The notes beneath the pieces are model-generated. The model searched no databases. It was not told the DNA's origin and worked only from the letters and a program-made list of their open reading frames with translations. Below are positions 9,304 through 21,114 of a DNA stretch of 64,000 bases, piece after piece. The first letter of the stretch is position 1; the number at the start of each line of letters is the position of its first letter. The position numbers were made by a program, and so were the translations under genes. The stretch spans positions 1,038,328 through 1,102,327 of the forward strand of contig NZ_JAKUKE010000003.1 in the NCBI RefSeq assembly GCF_024197615.1. The letters run 5' to 3'. Origin of the DNA: Desulfuromonas sp. KJ2020. GTDB taxonomy: Bacteria > Desulfobacterota > Desulfuromonadia > Desulfuromonadales > SZUA-540.

Positions 9304-9702
9304 TCAGGACAGCATATCGCTGGCCAGATAAATACTCTGCTGGCCATAGGCCCTAAGCATGGCACCCAATTCATGAAAGGGAACGGATTCCTGGCTGTTG
9401 AGCAATTTGATGATCATCGGCAGATTAACGCCGGTCAGAACATCGACTCTGTCCTTTTCAAGAAAGGAGATCGCCATATTGGCCGGAGTCCCGCCGAACA
9501 TGTCGGTCATAACCAGAACGCCGTCGCCATCGCCTCCCACTGTTTCAATGGCCCGGCCGATTCGCTCTCGAATCGTCTCGACACTGTCTGTCTGTTGGAT
9601 ACAGATCGCCATGACGTTTTTAACAGGCCCGATGATCATTTCCGCTGCCCGAATGAATTCTTCGGCCAGATTGGAGTGGGTCGCGATAACCAGACCGACC
9701 AT
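9304..9702 (-). CDS. Mannose-family PTS EIIA component
   Basis: The 132-residue protein matches the EIIA-Man fold: phosphorylated histidine in LVIATHSNLAEEF and the DMFGGTPANMAISF motif. EIIA-Man takes phosphate from HPr. It stands as a free protein here rather than fused to EIIB as in E. coli ManX. It starts three bases after rapZ ends, linking this PTS to the HPr kinase/RapZ regulatory pair. Confidence 0.94.
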   Translation of the reverse strand: MVGLVIATHSNLAEEFIRAAEMIIGPVKNVMAICIQQTDSVETIRERIGRAIETVGGDGDGVLVMTDMFGGTPANMAISFLEKDRVDVLTGVNLPMIIKLLNSQESVPFHELGAMLRAYGQQSIYLASDMLS

Positions 9703-9705
9703 GAG

Positions 9706-10563
9706 CTATCCTTTCGCTATATCCCGATGAACCACTTCGAGTGAGATTCCTTCGATATCAAAAACAGACCGTAGTGCTTCAACAAGAGTCACACTCCGAT
9801 GTCGCCCCCCCGTGCAGCCAATGGACAGGGTCAGGTAGCTTTTACCTTCGGAACGGTACTGCGGCAGCAGAAACTCGAGAAGCCCAGTGAAACGCTGAAG
9901 AAATTCCTGACAGGACGGTTGATTTAAGACAAACTCCTGCACGGCGGCATCCTTACCGGTGAATGGCCGTAAATCTCTGACAAAGTGAGGATTCGGCAGA
10001 AAGCGGACATCGATCACCAGATCAGAACCCGGCGGAATACCGTAGCGAAAGCCGAATGACTGCAGGCATACGGCCAAAGGAGAACTGCCCTCATGACCGC
10101 AGACCGCATTGATGACCTTGTCACGCAACTGATGGGGACTCAACTGAGTCGTATCGATGAGGGTCGTACTCAATTTTCGCAGAGGGTCCAGAAGCATTCT
10201 TTCACGCAGAATGCCCTCTTGAACCCCCCCGTTAAGTGACATGGGATGCCGCCGCCGGGTTTCCGAGTAGCGCCGAACGAGCATTTCATCCGTCGCATCA
10301 AAAAAAAGGATTTCAACTTCATGCCCCTGCTGCGCCATCGAGGCCAGAACTCTCTCGCAGCCGTGCAGAAAACTGCGACTGCGAACGTCCATTACCACAG
10401 CAATCCCCTGAGCGTCGGTCCTCTCCTCCTGGGTTACCTCAAGAAATTTGGGCAGCATCACCGGCGGGAGGTTGTCTACAACAAAAAAACCGTCATCTTC
10501 AAGGGCACGGGCAGCGGTACTTTTCCCAGAACCGGACATTCCCGTGATAATGATCAGGCGCAT
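9706..10563 (-). CDS. rapZ: RapZ/YvcJ family nucleotide-binding protein
   Basis: The 285-residue protein has an N-terminal P-loop (GMSGSGKST) and Walker B region (VVMDVRSR), and the C-terminal GCTGGRHRSVTL motif of the RNA-binding or small-molecule-sensing domain. In E. coli RapZ guides RNase E to the GlmZ RNA and so tunes glucosamine-6-phosphate synthesis, a precursor of LPS and peptidoglycan. Whether that RNA partner exists here cannot be told. The location between hprK and the PTS genes, in an operon with LPS genes, fits an envelope-linked control role. Confidence 0.92.
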   Translation of the reverse strand: MRLIIITGMSGSGKSTAARALEDDGFFVVDNLPPVMLPKFLEVTQEERTDAQGIAVVMDVRSRSFLHGCERVLASMAQQGHEVEILFFDATDEMLVRRYSETRRRHPMSLNGGVQEGILRERMLLDPLRKLSTTLIDTTQLSPHQLRDKVINAVCGHEGSSPLAVCLQSFGFRYGIPPGSDLVIDVRFLPNPHFVRDLRPFTGKDAAVQEFVLNQPSCQEFLQRFTGLLEFLLPQYRSEGKSYLTLSIGCTGGRHRSVTLVEALRSVFDIEGISLEVVHRDIAKG

Positions 10564-10569
10564 GCAGAA

Positions 10570-11544
10570 TTACTCCAGATTGTCCCCTATGATGGTATGA
10601 GCATGAAGGCGGGCCATTTCTGCCATACGCTTTTCCAGGCGATCCTGAAATTCGATGGCACTGTGATATCCCATTTCCTTAAGAATCTGGTTGCGCGCCG
10701 CCACTTCGACAATGGAGGTCATGTTTCGGCCGGGACGCACGGGGATTTTAAGAAGAGGAATTTCAACACCCAGAAGACTGTAGGTTTGCTCTTCCAAGCC
10801 GAGTCGGTCATATTCCCGCCCTTCTTCCCACTCCACCAGTTCCACAGCGAGGTCTATCTTTTTCCGTTCACGGATTGCCGCCACGCCAAAAAGATGCTTG
10901 ATGTTGATGATACCCAGACCTCGAATTTCCATGTGATAGTGCAGCAGGTCGCTTCCCTCGCCGAAAAGAACGGCGGGGAGTTTCAACCGAACCTTGACGA
11001 CATCATCGGCTACAAGTCGATGCCCTCGCAACACCAGGTCGAGGGCACATTCACTTTTACCCATGCCGCTTTTACCCAGGATAAGAACGCCGACACCAGC
11101 CACTTCGACAAGAACGCCGTGAACTGTCGTTGCGGGCAGCAGGCGTTCTTCCAGAAATTTTGTAATTAGAGAAATAAAGGTGGAGCTTTGATGGTGGGTT
11201 CGTAAAAGAGGCGTGCCTTGATTTTCTGTCTCCCGAATGAGCATTTCAGGAGCTTCCTGCCCCTTCGTAATAATAAAGCAGGAGTTGTCCAGCGCGATCA
11301 GTTGTCGCAAATTGGTAGCAGCGGTATCGGGAGGGAGATGGGCAAGATAGCTAAGTTCGGTAGACCCCAGAACCTGAATGCGGTCAGGATGAAGATTGGT
11401 GATATATCCGGCCAGGGCCAGTCCTGGTTTCTGGATACGGGGCACTGTGACCAGGTTGCTCAGCCCCTTTTCACCCGCAAGCAGCTCCAGGTCAAGCCCA
11501 GCCTCTTTTTCACTCAATAATTCCTGGATACTCAGACCTGGCAT
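10570..11544 (-). CDS. hprK: HPr kinase/phosphorylase
   Basis: This bifunctional enzyme phosphorylates and dephosphorylates Ser46 of HPr. From the ATG at 11544 (AGGA eight bases upstream) the protein has 324 residues. It shows the P-loop GKSGMGKSECALDL, the VADDVVKV segment and the family signature around EMRGLGIIN-like residues (EIRGLGIINIKHLFG). A TTG six codons upstream is possible but lacks a good ribosome-binding site. The target serine is present in the HPr of the same operon. HprK was first known from Firmicutes and is also found in many Proteobacteria beside rapZ and ptsN. Confidence 0.95.
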   Translation of the reverse strand: MPGLSIQELLSEKEAGLDLELLAGEKGLSNLVTVPRIQKPGLALAGYITNLHPDRIQVLGSTELSYLAHLPPDTAATNLRQLIALDNSCFIITKGQEAPEMLIRETENQGTPLLRTHHQSSTFISLITKFLEERLLPATTVHGVLVEVAGVGVLILGKSGMGKSECALDLVLRGHRLVADDVVKVRLKLPAVLFGEGSDLLHYHMEIRGLGIINIKHLFGVAAIRERKKIDLAVELVEWEEGREYDRLGLEEQTYSLLGVEIPLLKIPVRPGRNMTSIVEVAARNQILKEMGYHSAIEFQDRLEKRMAEMARLHAHTIIGDNLE

Positions 11545-11619
11545 GGGATTTTTCCTGTACAAAAGAAGTCGAAGGAGAAATGACCGAACAATCTGAAAGA
11601 AACCTGAGTGAAGTTTTGT

Positions 11620-12081
11620 TTACAGCTTTTCTTCCTCTTCAATGATGATGGAGTAGATGTCGCCTGCGCTGTCGGCCTGAAGAAGCCTCTGCCGAACTTG
11701 GGGATTTTTCAACAATTTGGAAATGCGGGCAAGGGTTTTCAGGTGAATCCCTACTGATTCTTCAGGCGCAATCAGAAGAAAGAAAAGGTGAGCCGGCTTG
11801 CCGTCCATGGAGTCAAAATCGACCCCGTCACGACTTCGGCCGAAAGAAATCAAAAGGTTGCTGATGTTTTTAAGTTTACCGTGCGGAATGGCGACCCCAT
11901 CACCAATCCCGGTGCTTCCCAGCTTTTCCCGCTCCAGGAGCACTCGCATCACTTCGTCGCGATCGAGGCTTTTGTCGGTATGGACAATAGTGTCCGTCAA
12001 CTCGGCAAGCACATCGTTCTTGCCCTTGGCCTTCAGGTCATCCGCAATAGCAGAAGCGTTTAAAAAATCCGCAATCTTCAT
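11620..12081 (-). CDS. ptsN: Nitrogen-type PTS EIIA protein
   Basis: The 153-residue EIIA-Ntr/fructose-type protein carries the phosphorylated histidine in GVAIPHGKL. It is a regulatory phosphate acceptor that controls other proteins rather than a transporter part. It lies downstream of rpoN and hpf, the usual proteobacterial rpoN cluster order. No npr or ptsP is seen, so its donor may be the HPr and EI of this operon. Confidence 0.95.
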   Translation of the reverse strand: MKIADFLNASAIADDLKAKGKNDVLAELTDTIVHTDKSLDRDEVMRVLLEREKLGSTGIGDGVAIPHGKLKNISNLLISFGRSRDGVDFDSMDGKPAHLFFLLIAPEESVGIHLKTLARISKLLKNPQVRQRLLQADSAGDIYSIIIEEEEKL

Positions 12082-12120
12082 GTTTCTTCAAGCAGCCTTT
12101 CAGGATTCGCTCAAATCAGT

Positions 12121-12149
12121 GGGGGGAAGGATACACTATCCTTCCCCCC
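12121..12149. other. Perfect 13-bp hairpin between hpf and ptsN
   Basis: GGGGGGAAGGATA and its exact complement flank a three-base loop. Neither strand has a T run directly after it, so it is not a classical terminator. It may stabilise or process the operon mRNA and set different levels for hpf and ptsN. Confidence 0.7.
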
Positions 12150-12168
12150 ATCGCAATTGTTTTACCTT

Positions 12169-12717
12169 TTACTTGCTTTCAGGTGCAATCAGGCCGTAAT
12201 TGCCATCCTTGCGGCGATACACAACGTTGATCTCCTCGGTTTTGTCGTCCGTGAAAACCAGAAACTCCTTGTGCAGCAGATCCATTTGCATGACGGCCTC
12301 TTCGACAGACATCGGCTTCACCGAAAAGCGATTGGTGCGCACAATGACGGGTTGTTCAGCCCCCTCATCGATGCTTTCTGCCGCCAGCACGGTTTTCTGA
12401 ACCTGTCTTTCACGCCCGGAAAGCGGTTTGTGCTTCTTGAGTTTTTCTTTATAACGCTTCAATTGACGCTCGATTTTATCCACCACGGCGTCAATGGCCG
12501 CATACATGTCGTTGGTCTCTTCCGATCCCTTGATGGTGATTCCCTTGGCTACCAGATTGACTTCGGCACGATGTCTGATCTTCTTTTCGACGGAAACAAC
12601 CACCTGGGCATCGATGGGCTCATCGATATACTTTTTTACGCGGTCGAGTTTTTCTTCCACATAGGCACGAACCGGATCGCTAGTTTCCATATGTCTGAAT
12701 GTTACGGCAATCTGCAT
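12169..12717 (-). CDS. hpf: Long-form ribosome hibernation promoting factor
   Basis: The 182-residue protein has the N-terminal HPF/YfiA fold (MQIAVTFRHMETSDPVRAYV) and the C-terminal dimerisation domain (PMSVEEAVMQMDLLHKEFLV) that lets the long form join two 70S ribosomes into 100S particles. I chose the ATG at 12717, which follows AGGAGG by five bases, over an upstream in-frame codon. It sits directly after rpoN and before ptsN, the standard cluster order. Confidence 0.95.
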   Translation of the reverse strand: MQIAVTFRHMETSDPVRAYVEEKLDRVKKYIDEPIDAQVVVSVEKKIRHRAEVNLVAKGITIKGSEETNDMYAAIDAVVDKIERQLKRYKEKLKKHKPLSGRERQVQKTVLAAESIDEGAEQPVIVRTNRFSVKPMSVEEAVMQMDLLHKEFLVFTDDKTEEINVVYRRKDGNYGLIAPESK

Positions 12718-12768
12718 AAAAACCTCCTGTTGAAGATATCCCTGGGGGATCAAGTCGCTTCTTATTAA

Positions 12769-12774
12769 ATTATA
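12769..12774 (-). promoter_or_regulatory. Candidate -10 element for hpf
   Basis: A perfect TATAAT lies on the minus strand about 50 bases before the hpf ATG, between rpoN and hpf. No convincing -35 element is visible at 16-18 bases, so this may be a weak internal promoter that raises hpf in stationary phase. Confidence 0.35.
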
Positions 12775-12808
12775 ACTCCGATTACCGGGATGGCCACGCC
12801 GCCGTTAA

Positions 12809-14260
12809 TCAAAAGTGACGCTTACGCTCAGTAGATGAGCCAATCCCGAGCATTTCTCTATATTTGGTAACAGTCCGACGGGCAATATCGATTCCGTGGC
12901 CACGCAAGAGTTCAACCAGTTTCTGATCAGAATAGGGTTTTTTCACGTTTTCACCGCTGATGATCTCCTTGATTTTACTCTTGACGCTTTCAGAGGCGAT
13001 GGTTTCGCCCTGGGTTGTACTGATCCCGCTATTGAAGAAATATTTCAATTCAAAAAGCCCTTGCGGGGTCTGCACGTATTTGTTCGTTGTTACCCGACTA
13101 ATGGTCGACTCATGCATCTCGATATCTTCCGCCACGTCACGAAGAACGAGAGGTTTGAGGTATTCGATGCCCCGGTCGAAGAAGTCCCGCTGGAACTTCA
13201 CAATGGATTTGGTCACCTTGTAGATGGTCCGCTGCCGCTGGTGGATGCTCTTGATCAGCCACATGGCTCCGCGCATCTTTTCCTGAATGTGCTCACCGGC
13301 CTTCGCGTCAATATCAGAACCACCTGAAAGCGCGCTGCGGTAGAAGGAGTTGATGCGAAGATTCGGCAATCCTTCGTCATTCAGGACAACGACGTATTCG
13401 TCCCCGATTTTGTATACGCTGACATCCGGCACGATATAGTGGGAATCTTCCTGCCAGTAGGGTCGGCCAGGCCGAGGGTCAAGATGAGAGATAACTTTGG
13501 CGGCGCCGAGCACCTCATCCAGAGAGACACCGAGCGCTTTGGCAATCGCAGGATACTTGCGGGATTCCAGATCTCCTATGTGGTTCTCCAGGATGGCCAC
13601 AACGGTAGAATTATCGAGTTCAAGCTGTTCAACCTGTTTCAGAAGACATTCCTGAAGATTGCGACTGGCCACGCCAACGGGATCGAAATCCTGTACTTTC
13701 TTGAGAACAGATTCGATGGCCGGTATTTCCGCGTGGACCTGCTCGGCAATTTCTTCCAAAGTAGCGATCAGATAGCCATCCTCATTCAGGTTGCCGATAA
13801 TCTCTTCTGCAATCTGGCGCTCCGTCTCATCAAAAGGAGACAGGTTCAATTGCCACAGCAGATGGTCAGTGAGAGTCCCCTTTTTGGTGATGAGATTTTC
13901 GTAGGAGGGGCGATCATCATCTTCTTCGTAGTAGTCGGCCGTTGATCCTCCGAGGCTGTATCCTTCGAGGTACGTTTGCCAATCGATATCCCCCAGGCCT
14001 TCCGATTCTCCCTTGACCTCTTTCACCTCTTCGGAAGAGGCCTGCGCCATCTCCGCCTCGTCGCCGGAATCCGGGCTTTTCTCAATCTCCTCGACGGACT
14101 CGACCCCTTCCTCAAGAAGCGGATTTTCCTCAAGCTCCTGCTGCACCATGTCAACAAGCTCCATGCGGGAAAGCTGGAGAAGCTTGATCGCCTGCTGGAG
14201 TTGCGGCGTCATGACCAGTTGCTGACTCAGTTTAAGCTGTTGCCGAATCTCTAAAGCCAT
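12809..14260 (-). CDS. rpoN: RNA polymerase sigma-54 factor
   Basis: Sigma-54 directs RNA polymerase to -24/-12 promoters and needs an AAA+ activator. The 483-residue protein has the glutamine-rich region I (LKLSQQLVMTPQLQQAIKLLQ), the acidic region II, the core-binding region III and, near the C-terminus, ARRTVTKYREMLGI, which is the RpoN box. The start is the ATG at 14260, with GGGAG four bases upstream. The PrsR activator and a candidate sigma-54 promoter in this same window (53579-53594) depend on it. Confidence 0.97.
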   Translation of the reverse strand: MALEIRQQLKLSQQLVMTPQLQQAIKLLQLSRMELVDMVQQELEENPLLEEGVESVEEIEKSPDSGDEAEMAQASSEEVKEVKGESEGLGDIDWQTYLEGYSLGGSTADYYEEDDDRPSYENLITKKGTLTDHLLWQLNLSPFDETERQIAEEIIGNLNEDGYLIATLEEIAEQVHAEIPAIESVLKKVQDFDPVGVASRNLQECLLKQVEQLELDNSTVVAILENHIGDLESRKYPAIAKALGVSLDEVLGAAKVISHLDPRPGRPYWQEDSHYIVPDVSVYKIGDEYVVVLNDEGLPNLRINSFYRSALSGGSDIDAKAGEHIQEKMRGAMWLIKSIHQRQRTIYKVTKSIVKFQRDFFDRGIEYLKPLVLRDVAEDIEMHESTISRVTTNKYVQTPQGLFELKYFFNSGISTTQGETIASESVKSKIKEIISGENVKKPYSDQKLVELLRGHGIDIARRTVTKYREMLGIGSSTERKRHF

Positions 14261-14313
14261 GTCACTCCCGAAGAGACGTCTGGACCTTTCCATGCAAGGT
14301 CCAAAAGGTGCCG

Positions 14314-15039
14314 TTAAAGTTTGAACTTATCCCCAAGATAGATCGCCCGGGCTCTTTCACTCCCGGCAATTTCAGCGGGGGTTCCATACTCCAGGATGCC
14401 CCCTTCATTAAGTATGTAGGCACTGTCACAAACACCCAGGGTTTCACGCACGTTGTGGTCCGAAATAAGAACGCCGATACCACGGGCCTTCAAATCGCCA
14501 ATGATATTTTGGATGTCCATGACAGCTATCGGGTCAATCCCGGCAAAAGGCTCATCCAACAGGATGAAAGAAGGTTCAATGACCAGGGCCCTGGCAATTT
14601 CAAGCCGTCTCCTTTCGCCACCGGAGAGGGCATATCCATAAGTTTCGGCTACGTGGCTGAGACGGAATTCTTCCAAAAGGCGATCTTTCCGTTTCCTGCA
14701 TTCGGCCGCAGGGATATTGAGCGTTTCCAGAATAGCCAGTAAATTCTGGGCCACCGTCAGTTTTCGAAAAACCGAAGCCTCCTGAGGGAGATACGATATA
14801 CCGGCCCGCGCGCGCTGGAACATGGGGAAATCCGTCAACTCGAGGTCATCGAGGAAAACCCTTCCAGAATCAGGGCGTATCAACCCCACGACCATGTAGA
14901 AGGAAGTCGTTTTCCCGGCGCCGTTGGGCCCAAGAAGGCCGATAACCTCACCGGAAGAGACCGCCAGATCCACGCCACGGACCACCTGACGGCCCTTGTA
15001 CGCCTTGCAGAGCCCCTGAGCCGATAACTTGCGACTCAC
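14314..15039 (-). CDS. lptB: LPS export ATP-binding protein
   Basis: The cytoplasmic ATPase of the LptB2FGC transporter drives LPS from the inner membrane to the periplasmic bridge. It has 241 residues with Walker [10 protein letters not shown], the ABC signature [15 protein letters not shown] and Walker [13 protein letters not shown]. It overlaps lptA by four bases, so the two are translationally coupled. lptF and lptG are not in the window. Confidence 0.97.
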   Translation of the reverse strand: MSRKLSAQGLCKAYKGRQVVRGVDLAVSSGEVIGLLGPNGAGKTTSFYMVVGLIRPDSGRVFLDDLELTDFPMFQRARAGISYLPQEASVFRKLTVAQNLLAILETLNIPAAECRKRKDRLLEEFRLSHVAETYGYALSGGERRRLEIARALVIEPSFILLDEPFAGIDPIAVMDIQNIIGDLKARGIGVLISDHNVRETLGVCDSAYILNEGGILEYGTPAEIAGSERARAIYLGDKFKL

Positions 15040-15536
15040 GGACTTTCCTCTTTCGGATGAAAGATGGCCTGCACTCTGGATCCTCCGGCGCTGCTCACAG
15101 TGCTTCGTTCCTCCTGGAGATAGACGGTGATTTCGTCGCCGCTGACCGAGTTTTCACCTTGAAACAGTTTGGGATTCCCGGTCAGAACCATTTTCTTCTC
15201 TGTATTGAAGAGAGTGCCCTGCTGCCCCGTTGCCACGCGGTCACCCTGAACGATTCGCACATCGCCAATGGCGACCACCTTTTCCACTTCGCGGGATTCG
15301 CTACTATAGACCAGGCGCATCTCCTGGGCATAAATGACAACCTCACCTTGTTTGGCCACAACATTCCCGAGAAAGCGAACCTCTTTCCCTGCCTGGTCAG
15401 CTTCGAGCCGGTCGGAAACCACATGGATCGGCTCATTGCGATTACCGAGACTGTCAGCAGCATTTTCCTGAGCGAAGACCCCACAGGGTGCCAGCAGACA
15501 AGTCAACAGGATGAACACCGAGACCCAGGTTTTCAT
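15036..15536 (-). CDS. lptA: LPS transport periplasmic protein LptA
   Basis: The 166-residue protein has a signal peptide (residues about 1-22, ending CGVFAQ) and an OstA/LptA beta-jellyroll with repeated strands such as [20 protein letters not shown]. LptA polymers bridge the periplasm for LPS. It overlaps lptC and lptB by four bases on each side, a tight export operon. Confidence 0.93.
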   Translation of the reverse strand: MKTWVSVFILLTCLLAPCGVFAQENAADSLGNRNEPIHVVSDRLEADQAGKEVRFLGNVVAKQGEVVIYAQEMRLVYSSESREVEKVVAIGDVRIVQGDRVATGQQGTLFNTEKKMVLTGNPKLFQGENSVSGDEITVYLQEERSTVSSAGGSRVQAIFHPKEESP

Positions 15537-16108
15537 AGTCCCCCCCCCTGCCCTTCAATAACGGCAGAGACCCGGCGAAGAACGCTGATTTTCCTGGTAT
15601 CTATATGAAGCAGCATACCGTTTCCCTTAATATCGGCAGCACCGGAAAGAAGGCGAACATCATCATCCGTCCGGATATACCTGTCTTCCGCGGTAAAAGT
15701 GAGGGCATCGGTATAGAAGGTATAGCCTTCCGGGCTTTTCACCACGACATTCCCCTCTACCTGAACAACCTGAGGATCAGAAAAGAACTTTCCCCTGTCA
15801 GCGGTCAGAGTAACATCGCCAAGTTCACCCTGATCATAAAAAACCATGTGAATGTTTTCGATATCCGTCGCCCCCTGACTGAAGCTGTGCGTAGCCGAGT
15901 CAGCCTGGAGAGCCCATTGGGGCACGCCGTCCTGCGTTTCCGTGTACTGAATTCTCTTCATGGCCAAATCGACATTGGCCGGCAGGTTATCCAGAATTTC
16001 AGTCGTCTCGAAGCCTTTAAAATTACGGGCAATCATCACGGCCAGCGCGACGACGAGGGCCACGATGACAAACCCCAACAAGGTGCGAATATTTACATTT
16101 CCAGCCAT
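15533..16108 (-). CDS. lptC: LPS export protein LptC
   Basis: The 191-residue protein is a single-span inner membrane protein: hydrophobic helix at residues about 9-27 (LLGFVIVALVVALAVMIA), then a periplasmic domain with LptC-type strands (VEGNVVVKSPEGYTFYTDAL). It receives LPS from the LptB2FG complex and hands it to LptA, encoded directly downstream. Confidence 0.9.
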   Translation of the reverse strand: MAGNVNIRTLLGFVIVALVVALAVMIARNFKGFETTEILDNLPANVDLAMKRIQYTETQDGVPQWALQADSATHSFSQGATDIENIHMVFYDQGELGDVTLTADRGKFFSDPQVVQVEGNVVVKSPEGYTFYTDALTFTAEDRYIRTDDDVRLLSGAADIKGNGMLLHIDTRKISVLRRVSAVIEGQGGGL

Positions 16109-16187
16109 GGTGTGCTCATACTAGCATCATTGTCCCGCCCCTGTAAAGAGGGATATTCGCCGATTGGCACGAGATTTGAATGTAGTC

Positions 16188-16703
16188 TCAGGGAAAATAG
16201 CGGCGGGTGACCTCGGACCACTTTCCGCTTTCCTTCAGGAGAAGATCGCACACTTCCCGAACAGCGGCACGTCCCCCTTTTTTTTGGGCCACATAGTGGA
16301 CATACGGTTTGATATCCTCGACGGCGTCGGCAACGGTCGCGGAAAACCCTACCCGGGTCAGCACCGGCAAATCCACCAGATCATCCCCCATGTAGGCGAC
16401 TTCATCGTCCATAAGACCCAGGTTTTCAAGGATTTCCCGATAAGGGACCATTTTTTCCTTGGCGCACTGATAGACGATATCGATCCCCAATTCACGAGCG
16501 CGCAGAGCAACAACCTCTGAGGAGCGGCCGGTTATTATCCCCACGCGGATGCCGGCTCTCTGGATGAGCTTGAGGCCATGACCATCCTTGACATCGAACA
16601 TCTTCGATTCGACCCCATCATGGTCATAAATAATCCGGCCATCGGTGAGTATGCCGTCCACATCCAGCAGCAGCAGCCGTATTTTGGTCAGTCTGTCCTT
16701 CAT
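16188..16703 (-). CDS. kdsC: Kdo-8-phosphate phosphatase
   Basis: This HAD-family phosphatase removes phosphate from Kdo-8-phosphate. The 171-residue protein has the HAD motif I LLLDVDGILTDGRI, motif II GIITGRSS and motif III/IV MGDDLVDLPVL. The compact cap-less size matches KdsC tetramers. It overlaps kdsD by one base. Confidence 0.95.
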   Translation of the reverse strand: MKDRLTKIRLLLLDVDGILTDGRIIYDHDGVESKMFDVKDGHGLKLIQRAGIRVGIITGRSSEVVALRARELGIDIVYQCAKEKMVPYREILENLGLMDDEVAYMGDDLVDLPVLTRVGFSATVADAVEDIKPYVHYVAQKKGGRAAVREVCDLLLKESGKWSEVTRRYFP

Positions 16704-17674
16704 CAGACAACTCCCGACTTGAGCAGATCGTGCAGGTGAATGATGCCAACGGGAACCTTGCTGTTTTCGTCCTCAAAGACAAACAGAGAGGTAATGGAAT
16801 ACTCTTCCATTCTCTGCACTGCCTTGGCAGCCAGGTTCGATCTCAGGATGCGTTTCGGGTTGGGGTTCATCAGGTTTTCAATGGGCTGATTGAGGACATC
16901 CAGCCCCTTCTCGATGGAACGTCGCAAATCACCATCGGTGAAGACCCCGGCCAATGCGCCTTGGTCATCCGCCACCCCGGTAATGCCAAGCTTTTTGCTG
17001 GTAATTTCGAACAGGGCTTCCTTCAGGGGGGTATTTTTTACGACCATGGGGATGTCAACGCCCGTGTGCATCAAATCCTCGACCCGCAGGAGAAGCTTCT
17101 TTCCCAAGGCACCCCCCGGGTGAAAAAGGGCGAAATCCTCTTCCCGAAAACCCCGTTCAATCAACAGAGCAACGGCCAGAGCATCACCCATGGCCAGAGT
17201 CGCGGTCGTGCTGGCCGTGGGCGCCAGTCCCAGGGGGCAGGCCTCTTCTCGAACCGAGATATCGAGAAAAACATCGCCGGCACGAGCCAGCGAACTGCGA
17301 GCATTGCCGCTCATGGCAATAAGAGGCAGCCCCATCCGCTTGATCACCGGCAGAATGCGCAGAATTTCTTCGGTCTCGCCGCTGTTGGAGACAGCCAGGA
17401 CAACATCCCCCTTCATGAGCATGCCCAGGTCTCCATGAATGCCCTCGGCTGGATGCAGAAAGAGCGCGGGAGTGCCCGTGGAGGCCATGGTCGAAGCGAT
17501 TTTTTGGCAGATGAGTCCCGACTTTCCCATGCCGCTGATGACCAGGCGCCCCGAACACGACAGGATCATATGAACCGCCTTGACAAACTGATCGTCGAGA
17601 CGATCGACCAGGCGCTGAACCGCGTCCGCTTCTGTATGTAATACCCTTTGGGCCGTTTCGAGAATCTTGGTCAT
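16703..17674 (-). CDS. kdsD: Arabinose-5-phosphate isomerase
   Basis: This enzyme converts ribulose-5-phosphate to arabinose-5-phosphate, the first step to Kdo. The 323-residue protein has an N-terminal SIS domain ([33 protein letters not shown]) and two C-terminal CBS domains (residues about 205-320). The overlap with kdsA (four bases) and kdsC shows the pathway genes are coupled. Confidence 0.95.
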   Translation of the reverse strand: MTKILETAQRVLHTEADAVQRLVDRLDDQFVKAVHMILSCSGRLVISGMGKSGLICQKIASTMASTGTPALFLHPAEGIHGDLGMLMKGDVVLAVSNSGETEEILRILPVIKRMGLPLIAMSGNARSSLARAGDVFLDISVREEACPLGLAPTASTTATLAMGDALAVALLIERGFREEDFALFHPGGALGKKLLLRVEDLMHTGVDIPMVVKNTPLKEALFEITSKKLGITGVADDQGALAGVFTDGDLRRSIEKGLDVLNQPIENLMNPNPKRILRSNLAAKAVQRMEEYSITSLFVFEDENSKVPVGIIHLHDLLKSGVV

Positions 17675-18501
17675 ATCGCTGCTCCCTTAACGATACGGTC
17701 AATAGCCATGACCTCCTGCAGCGACTGCTTCAGTTGAGCCAGCGGCAGGCAATTGGGCCCGTCGCAAAGGGCCCGGTCAGGATCTTCGTGAACCTCCCAG
17801 AAGAGCGCATCGATCCCGGTGGCAACCGCGGCACGGGACAGGGCGCCGACATATTGGCGCTGGCCGCTGGAGGCGCCGCCGGCCCCACCAGGCAGTTGGA
17901 CCGCGTGGGTGGCGTCAAAAATGACGGGATACCCCATTTCGCGCATAATGACCAGTGAACGCATATCGACAACCAGGTTGTTATACCCGAAAGAGGCTCC
18001 TCGTTCGGTCAGCAGGATGTGGCGATTGCCCGTCGATTCGATTTTTCCAACAGCGTTTTTCATGTCCCAGGGGGCCAGAAACTGACCTTTTTTGACATTG
18101 ACCGCCTTGCCCGTCTCACCGGCCGCCACCAGCAGGTCGGTTTGACGACTGAGAAAGGCCGGTATTTGAATAACATCAAGAACTTCAGCTGCAGCAGCAA
18201 CCTGCGAGACGTCATGGACATCGGACAAAACGGGCAGGTCCAATTCCCGTCGAACACGCGCGAGAATACGCAGTCCTTCCTCCAGCCCCGGGCCACGGAA
18301 GGAGGTCACGGATGTCCTGTTGGCCTTGTCATAGGAAGCCTTGAAAATCAACCCCATGCCAAGCTCAGCGCATAGTTTTTGAAGATATTCGGCAATACGC
18401 AGAGTAAGCCCCTCATCCTCAATGGCACAGGGGCCGGCAATAAGAACCAAGGGACGGTTGCCTCCCAGGACAACATTCCCGATCGCGACTTCTTGGGTCA
18501 T
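17671..18501 (-). CDS. kdsA: Kdo-8-phosphate synthase
   Basis: This enzyme condenses phosphoenolpyruvate with arabinose-5-phosphate. The 276-residue TIM-barrel protein shows [30 protein letters not shown] and DVHDVSQV. Whether it belongs to the metal-dependent class (a Cys at the metal site) was not settled. It begins one base after pyrG ends. Confidence 0.96.
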   Translation of the reverse strand: MTQEVAIGNVVLGGNRPLVLIAGPCAIEDEGLTLRIAEYLQKLCAELGMGLIFKASYDKANRTSVTSFRGPGLEEGLRILARVRRELDLPVLSDVHDVSQVAAAAEVLDVIQIPAFLSRQTDLLVAAGETGKAVNVKKGQFLAPWDMKNAVGKIESTGNRHILLTERGASFGYNNLVVDMRSLVIMREMGYPVIFDATHAVQLPGGAGGASSGQRQYVGALSRAAVATGIDALFWEVHEDPDRALCDGPNCLPLAQLKQSLQEVMAIDRIVKGAAI

Positions 18502-20154
<1,653 letters not shown>

Positions 20155-20199
20155 TTACACGCATGGGGTTAAAAAGGAAACCCAAATCCTTGCGTATGG

Positions 20200-20949
20200 T
20201 CAAGACGATTGCAGCAACCCCCGAACGCGATCCAGGTCTTCCGGGGTATCGACGCCGTGAGAAATCAAATCCGTAGTCACGACCTTGATGCGGTATCCGT
20301 GTTCCAGGGCACGCAATTGCTCGAGACTTTCGGTTCGCTCAAGGGGCGTCGAAGGAAGACGAGGATAGTCGATTAAAAAATCCCGGCGGTATACGTACAG
20401 CCCGATATGCTTAAAGGCTCCCACCTTCAGGGGATTCGCCTCCATTTCCTCATAAAAATCCCTCGGAAAAGGGATGAGAGATCGGGAGAAATAAAGCGCG
20501 AAGTCATTCTGATCCGTCACCACTTTCACGACGTGGGGACTTAAACATTCCCGCGAATCCCGTATGGGAGTTTTCAGGGTCCCCATGGCAATGGCGGGAT
20601 CATTCAAAAGAGGCCTGACGGCTGCGTCGATCATGGCGGGATCGATGAGCGGTTCGTCTCCCTGCACATTGACGATGAGGTCGCACTTCAATGAAGAGGC
20701 AACCTCGGCGAGACGATCCGTTCCGGTGGGATGATCGCTGCGGGTCATAACCGCTTCACCGCCGAAGGTCTGAACTGCGTCGTATATGCGGCGATCATCG
20801 GTAGCGACAATGACCCTGTTTACGACTTCGGCCTGCATGGTCCGTTCGTAAACCCACTGAATCATCGGCTTTCCCATAAGGTCTGCCAAAGGTTTTCCGG
20901 GAAAACGCGTTGAAGCGAACCGGGCCGGGATAATCGCCGTAACAACCAT
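20200..20949 (-). CDS. kdsB: CMP-Kdo synthetase
   Basis: This enzyme activates Kdo with CTP for transfer to lipid A. The 249-residue protein has the nucleotidyltransferase N-terminus [20 protein letters not shown] and the metal-binding [11 protein letters not shown]. It is the first gene of the long minus-strand operon and has its own promoter at 20987-21015. Confidence 0.97.
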   Translation of the reverse strand: MVVTAIIPARFASTRFPGKPLADLMGKPMIQWVYERTMQAEVVNRVIVATDDRRIYDAVQTFGGEAVMTRSDHPTGTDRLAEVASSLKCDLIVNVQGDEPLIDPAMIDAAVRPLLNDPAIAMGTLKTPIRDSRECLSPHVVKVVTDQNDFALYFSRSLIPFPRDFYEEMEANPLKVGAFKHIGLYVYRRDFLIDYPRLPSTPLERTESLEQLRALEHGYRIKVVTTDLISHGVDTPEDLDRVRGLLQSS

Positions 20950-20986
20950 GAGGGATAAATCCTTTCACAAGCGTAGAGTCGGGCAC

Positions 20987-21015
20987 AGAGTAATCAAACG
21001 CCAATACCTTGTCAA
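20987..21015 (-). promoter_or_regulatory. Sigma-70 promoter of the kdsB operon
   Basis: On the minus strand TTGACA (21015-21010) is followed by a 17-base spacer and TACTCT (20992-20987), about 40 bases before the kdsB ATG. The -35 is perfect and the -10 is fair. Confidence 0.6.
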
Positions 21016-21114
21016 GAAAGGTCAAATGGACCTCAACAGGCAGGCCAATCGAAAAACTTTATCCCGATTCACCTCGCCGTCGGGACGTTCTTTCCTGATA
21101 GGTGGTGGAAATAG

